A stretch of DNA of 64,000 bases from positions 186,001 to 250,000 of the forward strand of contig CAXXFH010000003.1 in NCBI GenBank assembly GCA_963677085.2, written 5' to 3'. The notes beneath the pieces are model-generated. The model was not told the DNA's origin, did not search any database, and saw only the letters and a list, made by a program, of their open reading frames with translations. Shown piece after piece: positions 53,333 to 63,200 of this stretch (position 1 is the first letter of the stretch; each line of letters begins with the position of its first letter). The translations under genes were made by a program, and so were the position numbers. The DNA comes from G963677085 sp963677085. GTDB lineage: Bacteria; Planctomycetota; Planctomycetia; Pirellulales; Thermoguttaceae.

Positions 53333-54082
53333 ATTTCGGCAGGGTCGCACCCAATTGGCGCCACCATTCCCAGGCAAGAAGTCGTTCTCGCTGATCGCCC
53401 ATTCTGAAGTAGAGATTGTCTCAAGTTTACGAATCAATGGCATAACATTTTCTCCCAAAGGGCACCACGACCGCCATCGATCGTCGTGCTTCATAACGAG
53501 GTAACACTCTCGACGCGATGTCTTGCCAGGAGCCAGGCACCACCGGTTAGCCCGGTGCCCCCCCTGTCGCGGATACCAAGGTCACGCATAGGCGCGTTTA
53601 TTGATGTTTGCATTTCATTGAACGGTCGGCTAGGGCCAGAAGCCTTAAAACCGGGCTCCCGACGGTCGCCCTCCGTTCATTCAATATGCAAGACTCAATA
53701 GGATCGATTACCACCATTTTACTCTCTGGATCCGACTATTGCGAGAAAGTGCTCATTTCCCACATAAGAACTACAAGGCCGACGAATTGTTCAGTTAATC
53801 TACCGTTTTTTACATTATCCGCGCGCTTTGCGCACGGCTCGTCGGGAAGTAAGATTGGCTCATACAACCTTCCTCCCTTCATTTTGGGTCGACATTCCCT
53901 GCAAGACGTGACGACCCCTGACCTCCAACTTACCCCCGCAGCCCGACGAAGTCGGTTCTGCAAAGCCTGCAAACCAACCTCGCAAATATCGTGTTCTGGG
54001 ATGGCGAGGCGTATGTTGTCTCGGCGATAGCTACGACTCCCGAGGTGTTTGCTCCATCGTTGCCTGAAAGAGGAGAATCAAC
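53333..54082. other. 750-bp divergent intergenic region with a MITE-like element
   Basis: Upstream of both the ThuA-like gene and the glycosidase operon. Contains MITE-like copy 6 (53598-53701). Positions 53919-54105 have a ~60-codon open stretch without a start that overlaps the next gene; I do not regard it as a gene. Promoters for both directions are expected, but none could be defined. Confidence 0.45.
53598..53701. repeat. MITE-like ~105-bp inverted-repeat element, copy 6
   Basis: Begins TTATTGATGTTTGCATTTCA and ends TTCAATATGCAAGACTCAATAG, near-perfect inverted ends. Core ACCGGGCTCCCGACGGTCGC is the reverse of the core in copies 2 and 4. This is the best-preserved copy in the window. 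Confidence 0.78.
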
Positions 54083-56701
54083 GTGCGAATCCGCCCCCTA
54101 ATGTTGACCGCATTCACAGCGTTATGCCTCCTTCCTGGAGTGTCGACCGCCGAGAAGCCTGCGCCACTTTTTCCCTTCGTGATCTCGTACGACGCGCCCG
54201 ACAACGCAACCAGCATGGCCCATTTGCTCGAAGCCCCGGCCGGCAAACATGGATTCATTCGCATAGAAAACGGACGGTTCGTCAACGACGCGGGTCCAGT
54301 ACGTTTGCATGCCACGAACCTTACCGGGCCGGCGAACTTCCCCAGTCACAAGGACGCCGATCAGACGGCGGCTCGGCTTGCCCGATTTGGCATCAACTGC
54401 GTTCGGCTGCACTACATGGACGCCGCGTATGGAAATTTCCGCGAGGAAAAACTACAGGGCATCATTGCCGACGATTCCAATACCCAGCGCAATCTCGACC
54501 CGATCCAACTTGAGCGGCTCGACTACCTGATCGCGGCGTTGAAGAAGCAGGGAATCTATGTGAACATCAATCTCCACGTGGCGCGCACGTGGGACGAACG
54601 CGACGGATTCTCGGGCACACGCCCCTGGGCCGACAAGGGGCTCGACAACTTCGAGCCACGAATGATCGAGTTGCAAAAGGAGTATGCCCGCAAGCTGTTG
54701 ACCCATGTCAATCCTTACACCGGGCTGGCGTATAATGCAGATCCTTGCGTGGCAATGGTCGAGTTGAATAACGAGAACGCCCTGTTCCGAACGTATTTTG
54801 GCGGTGCGATCGATCGGCTTCCCGACCCTTACGCCGCGGAACTTCGCTCGCAGTGGAATAAGTGGCTCCGCAAAAAATACGCGTCGACCGAGGCCCTGCA
54901 CCGCACATGGAAATGGGTCGACACGCCGTTGTGCGACGAACAGATTCCCGAGGGAACGTTTGACCGGCCGGTTGCGTTCGACGGGAATAAATGGATTCTC
55001 TCGCTCAGTTCGGCCAAAGCCACGTGCGCGGCGAGTGATGGGACGTTAAAAGTCGATGTCACCCGCAAGGGCAACGAGTATTTTCCAAAACTCTTCCGCA
55101 CAGTTTCGCTTGAGAAGGATCGACCCTACACGCTTTCATTCAAGATCCGCCGTACGAAGGGCGCCGGCAACGTGACACTCGGACTGGCTGTAGCCGACTC
55201 GGTGGGCGGTTGGCGATCGCTGGGAGTGCATAAGAAGATTTCGGTTGGTCCCGCATGGCGGAAGGTTTCCTACTCGTTCGCTGGCGGCGATGACTCTGAC
55301 AAGGCGCAATTCCAGCTTACCCGTTTCGAGGTCGGCTCCTATGAAATCGACGATCTTTCGTTGCAAAGCGGCGCAAAAAGCGACTTTGACACCACGCAAC
55401 GATTTGAAGACGGAACGATCCCCATTGTCAAAACCAGCGGTTACGCGCCGCGCGAGGCGGTTTGTGATTTCTACCAGTTCCTGGTCGACACGGAAAGCAA
55501 CTACTGGGTCGGCCTGTCTGATTACCTGAAGAACGAGTTGAGGGTCAAATCGGTCATCTCAGGTACACAACTCGGATATAGTCCTCCGTTCGTTCAGGCA
55601 CAACTCGACTACGTTGACAGCCACTCCTACTGGTGCCATCCCAGCCCGGTCAGCCCAAAGTGGCGAATTCGCAATCTGTCGATGGTCAATTCGATGAGTT
55701 GCATTCGAGGTTTAGCCGCGCAACGGGTCATGGGAAAACCGTACACCGTCAGCGAATACAATCATCCGTTTCCGAACCAGTACGGGGCCGAAGGCCAACC
55801 GATGCTTCGCGCATACGGTCGGCTGCAAGGTTGGGATGGTGTGTTCGAGTACACCTACAACCATCGGCTCAACTTCCAGCCGCAGCGAAACACCTATTTC
55901 TTCAGCATCATCGGCCGAACCGATGTCTTGGCCCATTTTCCGGCCTGTGCGGCGATCTACCTGCGAGGTGACGTCCAGGAAGCGAAATCCACGGTCGTCG
56001 GTGCAGTCGATTACGAGACGTATTTCGATCGGCTGACAAGAACCAAGGCGGTTGGGGCAAGCATCGCCTCGGCCGGTTTCGACTCTCGTCAGACGCTGTT
56101 GCATAAGACGGGCGTCGACCTGTCGGGCAAGTCAGGCACGGATCCTGCAACCGTGGAAAGCATTCCTGCCGATGAAAAAGTCTTCGTCAGCGACACGGGC
56201 GAGTTGACTTGGAACGTCGAGCAACCCGGGGCAGGGTATTTCACCGTCGACACGCCCAACACCAAGTTGTTCGCCGGATTTCCGAAAGATCGCACGATCG
56301 AGTTGGGTAATGTCACGCTAGCGATCGGCAAAACGCGTCTCGATTGGGCCACGGTGTCGCTTGTTTCACGCCATGCCTCGGGCTTTGGCGAGTCGGGGCA
56401 GCCAGCCAACATTTTGCTGGCGGCCACCGGCATTTCGGAAAACAAGGGGATGCCCATTGAACGTGTATCGGATCATGAGATTACCATACCCGGCAAGTGG
56501 GGAGACGAGCCTACCGTTGTCGAGGGCATCCCGGCCACGGTCACGTTGCCCGTCGACGCGACCAAAGTCAAGTGTTTCGCACTCGATCCTGGCGGAAATC
56601 GCAAGCAAGAGATTCCTGTTGAGAAAGGGCAGGGCGGTACGTCGTGGATCGTGCTGAAGCCGGAATATGAAACGGTCTGGTACGAAATCGACATCCAGTA
56701 A
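54083..56701 (+). CDS. Clan GH-A (GH5-like) glycoside hydrolase with an inserted CBM-like domain
   Basis: 872 residues, secreted (leader MRIRPLMLTAFTALCLLPG...A). It starts at GTG 54083 with AGGAG upstream. The TIM barrel has NLTGPANFPSHKDADQTAAR, FGINCVRLHYMD and GIYVNINLHVARTWDERDG; acid/base Glu231 in ELNNEN and nucleophile Glu558 in YTVSEYNHP. Residues about 290-430 between them are a jelly roll (GNKWILSLSSAKATCAA ... SYEIDDLSLQSG), a CBM4/9-like module inserted in the barrel. The C-terminal 250 residues form beta-sandwich domains. It heads a run of three glycosidase genes. Confidence 0.84.
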   Translation: MRIRPLMLTAFTALCLLPGVSTAEKPAPLFPFVISYDAPDNATSMAHLLEAPAGKHGFIRIENGRFVNDAGPVRLHATNLTGPANFPSHKDADQTAARLARFGINCVRLHYMDAAYGNFREEKLQGIIADDSNTQRNLDPIQLERLDYLIAALKKQGIYVNINLHVARTWDERDGFSGTRPWADKGLDNFEPRMIELQKEYARKLLTHVNPYTGLAYNADPCVAMVELNNENALFRTYFGGAIDRLPDPYAAELRSQWNKWLRKKYASTEALHRTWKWVDTPLCDEQIPEGTFDRPVAFDGNKWILSLSSAKATCAASDGTLKVDVTRKGNEYFPKLFRTVSLEKDRPYTLSFKIRRTKGAGNVTLGLAVADSVGGWRSLGVHKKISVGPAWRKVSYSFAGGDDSDKAQFQLTRFEVGSYEIDDLSLQSGAKSDFDTTQRFEDGTIPIVKTSGYAPREAVCDFYQFLVDTESNYWVGLSDYLKNELRVKSVISGTQLGYSPPFVQAQLDYVDSHSYWCHPSPVSPKWRIRNLSMVNSMSCIRGLAAQRVMGKPYTVSEYNHPFPNQYGAEGQPMLRAYGRLQGWDGVFEYTYNHRLNFQPQRNTYFFSIIGRTDVLAHFPACAAIYLRGDVQEAKSTVVGAVDYETYFDRLTRTKAVGASIASAGFDSRQTLLHKTGVDLSGKSGTDPATVESIPADEKVFVSDTGELTWNVEQPGAGYFTVDTPNTKLFAGFPKDRTIELGNVTLAIGKTRLDWATVSLVSRHASGFGESGQPANILLAATGISENKGMPIERVSDHEITIPGKWGDEPTVVEGIPATVTLPVDATKVKCFALDPGGNRKQEIPVEKGQGGTSWIVLKPEYETVWYEIDIQ

Positions 56702-56853
56702 AACGGAATATAGACTGGAATCAGTGAGTCCTCGGCATCATGCGGCCAACTAACCCAGCGATCGTTTCTGCTGGAATATATGGCACAAAGGATTTCTCGG
56801 ACAACAGGTCGGGACTCAGCCAAAAACCACAACCCACGAAAGGCTGGATTTCT

Positions 56854-58314
56854 ATGACAAACCAAATCTTGCGAAACATGTTCTTCGGGATTTTTGCGGT
56901 TGCTGCCGTATTGGTACCGACCGGTACAAGCCTTTGGGCGGCCGACATGGCCACTCCACGTAAGCCAAAAGAAACCGACGATTCGGCGATTTCTGAGCGT
57001 GAACAGTTCACACGCAACCTTCCGCCTTACAATCACGTCTACCACCAATGCCTGACATACAAAATCTATTGCGCGGATAAACAATATCCCGACCAGTCGG
57101 TGGTTACGTTTGAGGAAGCGCTACGCTACATACGCGTGATTCACGATGTGACCGATGGGTTGAAGCAAATCGTCTATCTCGTCGGATGGCAGTTCGATGG
57201 GCACGATTCAAAGTATCCCGCTTGGTCGGAGGTGAACCACCGGCTGAAACGCCCGCAGGACCCCGACGCGCGAACGAGTTTCCTTTGGCTGGCCGAGGAA
57301 GCAAAGAAATACAATGCCTTGGTAAGCGTCCATATCAATATGTCGGACGCTTACGAAACCAGCCCCCTCTGGAACGAATACCGCGCCAACGGTTTGATCG
57401 TCTGCGACAAAGAAGGCAACCCGTGCAGAGGAGGCATCTGGGGCGGCGAAGTGAGTTATCACGTCGATAAGGTCCGCGAATGGAAAAGTGGTTACGCCCA
57501 GAAACGCATCAATGCGTTGGTAAAACTGTTACCCTTCTTGCGTGAAAGTGGGACTGTTCATATCGACGCGTTCGGTATCATTGGAAAGAACGATGCGCTT
57601 CGCCAAACGGTCAACGCCATCTTTGATTATTGGCGTAGCCTAGGTATCGACGTGACAACCGAATATTTCGATTTCGCCCTGGCAGGGTGGTTGCCCATGG
57701 TCTATCACCTTAATCTCTCCGAGGAAAGCCGGCTTGAGTATCCGCCGAGTGTCGTTTGCGGCGGCGGCGACGGCGGTAACCAGCGAATCAGAAAGACCTA
57801 TCGTTGCTGGGAACGACTTCCCGAGGCCGGCTGTCTCTATGAGGAGGCTTGGGGAATCTCGATCGACAGGGCTTTGCGACCAAAACGCGGCGGCACCCAA
57901 GGTATCGTTGGCCGAATCTGCACGAAGACGCTACCGTGGTATTTTCTAAATCGTCATCGTGCCGTCTCCTATGTCGATGGCGAAGAGGTTTATCGAGTCG
58001 TTTTCAGCGACGACGTTGAGTCAACGGTACGCAAGGCCGATCGGTATTTGACCATCCGCCAGGGAGGACGTACGCTCGTCGACGGTGGCGACGTCTTCAT
58101 GCCGGCCCTCTGGACCGATGGCCAGTGGTTTGCCTATAACCGAAAAGGTGGAACGCGCGTCTGGGCAGTTCCAGAAGAATGGAAGAATGCAAAGACGCTC
58201 AACACCGTAGCGCTGACGGACGACGGCCGCGGCGAGAAATCCACGCTACCTGTCTTGGACGGAAAAATAACGATCACGTTACAGGCTGGCGAAGGTTTGG
58301 CCCTTTCGCGTTGA
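56854..58314 (+). CDS. Short GH101-like endo-alpha-N-acetylgalactosaminidase-type protein
   Basis: 486 residues from ATG 56854 (leader MTNQILRNMFFGIFAVAAVL). The signature LVGWQFDGHDSKYPAW (near 109-124) resembles the GWQ-x-x-GHDS motif of GH101. Candidate nucleophile Asp238 in VHIDAFG and acid/base Glu270 in DVTTEYF are 32 residues apart, the same spacing I recall for the pneumococcal enzyme (Asp764/Glu796). GH101 enzymes cut the T-antigen disaccharide from mucin-type O-glycans but are usually 1000-2000 residues; here only the barrel and a small beta-domain are present. It lies between two glycosidase genes with gaps of 152 and 57 bp. Substrate may differ from classical GH101. Confidence 0.72.
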   Translation: MTNQILRNMFFGIFAVAAVLVPTGTSLWAADMATPRKPKETDDSAISEREQFTRNLPPYNHVYHQCLTYKIYCADKQYPDQSVVTFEEALRYIRVIHDVTDGLKQIVYLVGWQFDGHDSKYPAWSEVNHRLKRPQDPDARTSFLWLAEEAKKYNALVSVHINMSDAYETSPLWNEYRANGLIVCDKEGNPCRGGIWGGEVSYHVDKVREWKSGYAQKRINALVKLLPFLRESGTVHIDAFGIIGKNDALRQTVNAIFDYWRSLGIDVTTEYFDFALAGWLPMVYHLNLSEESRLEYPPSVVCGGGDGGNQRIRKTYRCWERLPEAGCLYEEAWGISIDRALRPKRGGTQGIVGRICTKTLPWYFLNRHRAVSYVDGEEVYRVVFSDDVESTVRKADRYLTIRQGGRTLVDGGDVFMPALWTDGQWFAYNRKGGTRVWAVPEEWKNAKTLNTVALTDDGRGEKSTLPVLDGKITITLQAGEGLALSR

Positions 58315-58371
58315 AAGGCCCAGACTTCGCATACACATTCTGAACTGTACTCATATTGGAAAGGTTACACA

Positions 58372-59784
58372 ATGAGAATCACAAGGCTCGCGTTGGTAGG
58401 ACTATTCGCGCTAACAGTCTTTGCAGCAGTTTTGAATGCCGCAGACCTGCATGAGCAGCAGGCACGGCCCGCTCCGGACTGGGTAACCCGGGGTGTGATT
58501 TACCAGATTCAGCCACGTGCCTTCGCGCCCGAGGGTACGCTGACGGCGGCAACCGCGCGTTTGCCACAAGTCGCCGAAATGGGAGCCGACATCATCTACC
58601 TTTGCCCCGTCTTCGTGGCCGACGATGACCCGGACCGCAACGGCTGGAGCCCGCGTCAGAAGGCCTCGAAAATGAACAACCCGCGCAATCCGTATCGGAT
58701 GAAGGACTACTATCACGTCGATCCGGAGTACGGAACAGACGACGACCTGAAAGAGTTCGTTGCGACGGCGCACAAGCTCGGAATGCGCGTCATGCTCGAC
58801 ATGGTCTACCTGCACTGCGGTCCCAATGCGGTGTTTCTCAAAGAACATCCGAACTTCGTCAAGCGGGACGAGCAGGGGAAGATTCGCGTGGCAGGGTGGA
58901 GTTTCCCGGCAATTAATATGGCCAACAATGAACTCCGCGAGTATCTCTGGAAGAACATGGAATACTGGGTCACGGACTTCGACATCGACGGGTTCCGTTG
59001 CGACGTAGCGGCTGGCATTCCTCTAGACTTCTGGGAGATAGCTCGCCAGCGGCTGGAAAAAATCCGACCCGACGTAAGCATGCTGGCTGAATCCGAGCGA
59101 CGTGAGGATCAGCTGCAAGCCTTCGACCTCAACTACGGTTTCACGTCGTTCAACGCCATTCGGCGCGTCTACGAAAAGGGCGAACCGGCCTCTTTGATCC
59201 GCAAAACGTGGGAAACCCACGCCGCGCAGCGGCCGCGTGGTGCCCGGTTTATCCGCTACCTCGACAACCACGACATCTCCAACGACTGTTGGGAGAATCG
59301 CATCGAGAAGGTGTGGGGAACAAAGGGCGTCGACGCCGCACTGGTCGTGAACTTCACGCTCGACGGCGTGCCATTTGTCTACAACGGCCAGGAAGTCGCC
59401 GATACGGCTCGCCACAGTATCTTCGGGCGGGCACCGATCGACTGGGCTGCCGCCGATACGCCCACCGGCAAAGCTCGTTTTGCGTTCTGCAAGAAACTGT
59501 GTGCGATGCGTCATGCAGAACAGGCACTTACGGACGGTGCGGTCGTTTGGCTCGATAACAACGCCCCTGACGCCGTGCTGTCCTATCTGCGGACACTCGA
59601 CAACGAACAGATTCTGACGGTCGTGAATCTGACGGACCAACAAGTCAGCGTCCAGATTGCGGTGCCGCAGCCGAAGGCCAAGTACCGCGAGTTGCTGGCC
59701 GAGGGCGTGAAAAAACAGACTGCGAAAGACGGGAAAGCAGTCTTCGTGCTAGATGCGTATGGCGCTTTTGTCGGCAAGCGTTGA
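58372..59784 (+). CDS. Secreted GH13 alpha-amylase-family glycosidase
   Basis: 470 residues. Leader MRITRLALVGLFALTVFAAV...A. Catalytic set complete: region I DMVYLH, nucleophile Asp211 (IDGFRCDVA), acid/base Glu240 (MLAESERR) and Asp301 (YLDNHD). VIYQIQPRAFAPEGT and ADIIYLCPVF are typical openings, with a compact C domain at the end. GGAAAGG six bases before the ATG is a strong start signal. It is last in the three-gene plus-strand run and 57 bp after the GH101-like gene. Exact specificity unknown; an alpha-glucan or oligosaccharide hydrolase. Confidence 0.88.
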   Translation: MRITRLALVGLFALTVFAAVLNAADLHEQQARPAPDWVTRGVIYQIQPRAFAPEGTLTAATARLPQVAEMGADIIYLCPVFVADDDPDRNGWSPRQKASKMNNPRNPYRMKDYYHVDPEYGTDDDLKEFVATAHKLGMRVMLDMVYLHCGPNAVFLKEHPNFVKRDEQGKIRVAGWSFPAINMANNELREYLWKNMEYWVTDFDIDGFRCDVAAGIPLDFWEIARQRLEKIRPDVSMLAESERREDQLQAFDLNYGFTSFNAIRRVYEKGEPASLIRKTWETHAAQRPRGARFIRYLDNHDISNDCWENRIEKVWGTKGVDAALVVNFTLDGVPFVYNGQEVADTARHSIFGRAPIDWAAADTPTGKARFAFCKKLCAMRHAEQALTDGAVVWLDNNAPDAVLSYLRTLDNEQILTVVNLTDQQVSVQIAVPQPKAKYRELLAEGVKKQTAKDGKAVFVLDAYGAFVGKR

Positions 59785-60032
59785 GAGGATTTGGACTCTT
59801 ATCCGGCCGCCTGCACGCACACGGCGTGCAGGTAAGCGGTCAGCGATAACGGCCTGCTCAAAAATTTGTGTTCGCCATTCACTTGTCGTCGTGTCGCATT
59901 GGTCCCTCGCCAATCACACTCCGCGCGAAACGGCAACCGCCCCATTGTGTATTAAGTTCGTCGGTGCGCGGTAGGGAGGGGGGCCTGCACAACAAGGCCA
60001 ACTGACTACTGCTTTGTCAATCTTTAGAATAG

Positions 60033-60068
60033 GGGTGCCATGCCCACGCTTGCGTGGGCATGGCACCC
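60033..60068. repeat. Perfect 36-bp palindrome (GCCATGCCCACGC family)
   Basis: Arms of 17 bp, GGGTGCCATGCCCACGC and GCGTGGGCATGGCACCC, with a TT loop and no mismatch. Related, less perfect copies are at 1653-1690, 1700-1725, 37099-37124 and 63876-63917, all intergenic. A REP-like palindromic family; here it lies between convergent genes. Confidence 0.78.
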
Positions 60069-60102
60069 GAACCCCCGTTTTAAAAGTCGACAAAGCACTA
60101 CG

Positions 60103-60142
60103 AAAAAAGCGTATGGCTTTCGAACAGCGAAGGCCATACGCT
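60103..60142 (-). terminator. Rho-independent terminator of the DUF5107/TPR gene
   Basis: On the minus strand, stem AGCGTATGGC / GCCATACGCT, extended by TTCG/CGAA across a mismatch, is followed by TTTTTT. It starts 74 bp after the stop of the DUF5107/TPR gene at 60216. Confidence 0.8.
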
Positions 60143-60215
60143 CTCGTTCGATATCATCAACTCCGAAAACTCTCTGAACCAGTTTTCGACGACAGATTTC
60201 GCTCCGACTGCGTTT

Positions 60216-63200
60216 TCAGAGGCGTTCCGGAAGATTCGCCAACACACGCCGGGCCGCCGCGTGATCGGGGAAAGTGCCAAGGGCTTCTCGCAATAGCTCC
60301 CCAGCTTTCGCGGTATTTCCCTTGCCAAGATGGCCCAGCGCGGCCAGGTATTTGCCCTCGGCCACTCGCTCCGATTGGGGCGTGTTGACACCGAACGACG
60401 AAAAGAATTCCTTCTTGTCGATCTGCTCAATCCAGTCGTTTTCACACCGGATCAATGTGTCGAAGTCGCGGGCGGCTTCGTCGTGTTCTTCGAGCTTGGC
60501 GCGGGCCAGCCCTCGCCAGTAGCGTTGCTCCGTAACCCGGACGTCCGCCTTGGCTGCCATCTGAAGGTGCCGACGTGCCGCATCCTCGCGCGACAGGGCT
60601 TCGTACGCCGCGGCGTGCCAATAGTGGATCTCGGCAGCACGGGGCGGACCGGCGTGGGGTTGCGCCGCGTCGAAATTCTCTGGATACGCGAGTGCGGCCT
60701 CGAAGTCGGCTAATGCCGTTTCATACTTCCCAGCGCGATAGAACTTCTCACCACGACACAAATGTGCCGTTACGTAGAGTTGATGGACGAGGAACTCGCC
60801 TTCCCAACGCCGGTAATGGTGCTTCGCCAGCAGGTCGATTGCTCGGTCGAACTGGCCGACGGCGATGTGCAGGTCGACTTGCCGCAGCAGGGCATCCATT
60901 CGCTGTACGACGACATCGTGATTCGCCTCCAGAACGGCTAATCGCTTTTTGAGTGGGGTGCCCGCCTTCTCTTGAAACATGTCCAACTCGACGTAGAACA
61001 GAGGATCGTCGCCATCGCACTCGACTGCCCGTTGCATCGCGGTCACCGCTTTGGCGTCGTCGCGTTGCTGGTAGTGATAGGCGATGGCCAAATTCCGGTG
61101 CACGGTGGCAAAAGCAGGATCTAGCTTGGCGGCTTGTTCCCATGCGGCAATCGCTCGCTGCGGTTGCAGATCGTAAAGCACATTGCCCAAGTAGTACAGG
61201 GCTCGGGCGTCGGACGGATTGCGATCGATGGCCTGTTCGAGCACGCCAATCGACTCCAGGCGAAACGGAAAACAGCCATCGGGCGACATTTCCGCGGCCA
61301 GTTGATCGTAGCGGGCCGCCCCTTCGGTATCTCCTTTCTGGATGCTGTATTGACCTAGGTAGTAGCAAGCCATCGGGTGAACATGCTTCTGCTTGGGCAC
61401 GGTGGCAACGTATCGCGTCAGTACGTCGATCGCTTCGTCCCACAGGCCGCAGTCGCCGTAGTCAGTGGCCACTTCGAGGTACGACTGGACCTCACCTCGC
61501 ATCATCTGTTTCATCGCCGTTTCCGCAGCGTTGGCTGCCGTTTGATTCTGCTTGCTTGCATGCACGAGCGCCTCGTTTTCGGCCCAGAAATCGAGCGGGT
61601 CGAGCGCGCGTGCCTTCTCGATGGCAACCAGGGCTTCCTGATTTCGTCCCAGTTTCCTCAGCAAGATGGCCCGCAACGTATGCGATCGGCAATCGCTGGC
61701 ATTGGTGGTAAGCGATTGGTCAATTTGCTTAAGCGTCTGGGCGTAGTCGCCCTTTCGGCAAGCCAACTCGGCCAACGTGTAGTGGCTCACGGCATGCCAT
61801 CCATGGCTCCATGTGGCTTTGTTCAACGCGACTGCGGCCTCGGCTTCGCGACCTTGCCCGCGCAACGCCACGGCGAGATAGTAGTAGGCTTCCCCGTTTT
61901 TCGGCCGAGTGTAATCCGGCGTGACGCGTTCGAGTGCCGTACGAAACCGCTTCTCGGCTTCCTTAAACAGCCCTCGCTTGCAAGCGTCGATTCCCAGGGC
62001 CACGTTGGTGGCCGAGTGGCCCGAGTCTCGTTTCAGCGCTTCCCGGTAGTAATCACGCGGATCGCGGGCGCCGTTGTTGAGCTGTTCCAACCGCAAACCG
62101 GTCAAGTAGAGTTCTTCGACCGTCTTGATCGTCTCGGGGGCTGGAGTGGGTGCGACCGGCTCGGGCACCGTCGGTTCGGCAACGTGCTGTGGTTGATAGC
62201 TGATCAACTCCTCACCAGACGGTTTGACGACAGCCAAACGCAATTGGTCCTCCTTCATTCCTACCGGAAGGGACACCTCGGCTGAAAACGGCTTGTCCGG
62301 GGCGACCGACACCCGACGATCAAACACGCTCCGACCGTTTGCTTGCAGAACAACACGGACATCGGGCTGCGGAGCAGTCGTGTTGACGGCCAGTTTCGTT
62401 TGCCCAGAATCCGTTACCTCCAGATTCACCGCCGCTTCACGATTGGCGTGTTTTGCGGACCCCAGTTCGCGAATGGGGTACCAGAAGTCCCGGAAGATCT
62501 TGGGTTCGTGCGGCTGAACCCAACTGTAATCGGGCTGGTTGTCGGAATAACCGCCGGCCATCAACTCGATGTAAGGACCGTCTTCGTCGGTCAACACGCG
62601 GTCCCATGCCTTTCCCTCAGCCCCGCTACCCCAGAGAAAGAACTTTTTGCCCGGCATCACATGGTGGTCGCCCACATGCATCGTACCGGCTTTTTTCGCA
62701 TGGTCGTATCCGCCGAAGAAATCGGCCTTGTCGTCGTAAGCGAAGATCGAAATCGACGCGGGATGGTTTTTCCACCAACTCAAATCGACGCCGTTACGAT
62801 CCAGGCCATGATACGTTTCCTGCCCGATCGGCCAATGGACGAACTCCCACTTGGCATGATACGTTCCCAACCGCGTTTGTGGCGAAAAGATCATCTGATA
62901 CTCTGGCCCGGCATGTACTGCGGCGTTGGCCCAATACAGCATCGAATGGGCAAAAGGCGTGCGGTTCAATAGTTTGACAGTGACTTCCACGTAGGAACGC
63001 GAGGGATAAAGCGTTAATCCTACTAGCCATTTCATGCGGTGCCTAAGTTCAGTTTCACCCACCCAGATGGTTTTGCTTCCGTCGGGATTTTCCACGATCC
63101 GGTGGTCGACGGTCATATAGGTCGACACGCGATGGTGGTGCGGAATGCACCATTCGATACCGCCCGAGATCCACGCACCGGCCATTCCGATCAATGCCGG

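Larger units (their letters stand above)
59785..60215. other. 431-bp convergent gap with a perfect palindrome and a terminator
   Basis: No gene. Holds the 36-bp palindrome at 60033-60068 and the minus-strand terminator at 60103-60142. The rest has no recognised feature. Confidence 0.5.

Noticed and set aside
53919..54105. ~60-codon open stretch just before the GH5-like gene
   Set aside because: No start codon with a ribosome binding site, overlaps the next gene's start, and no recognisable homology.
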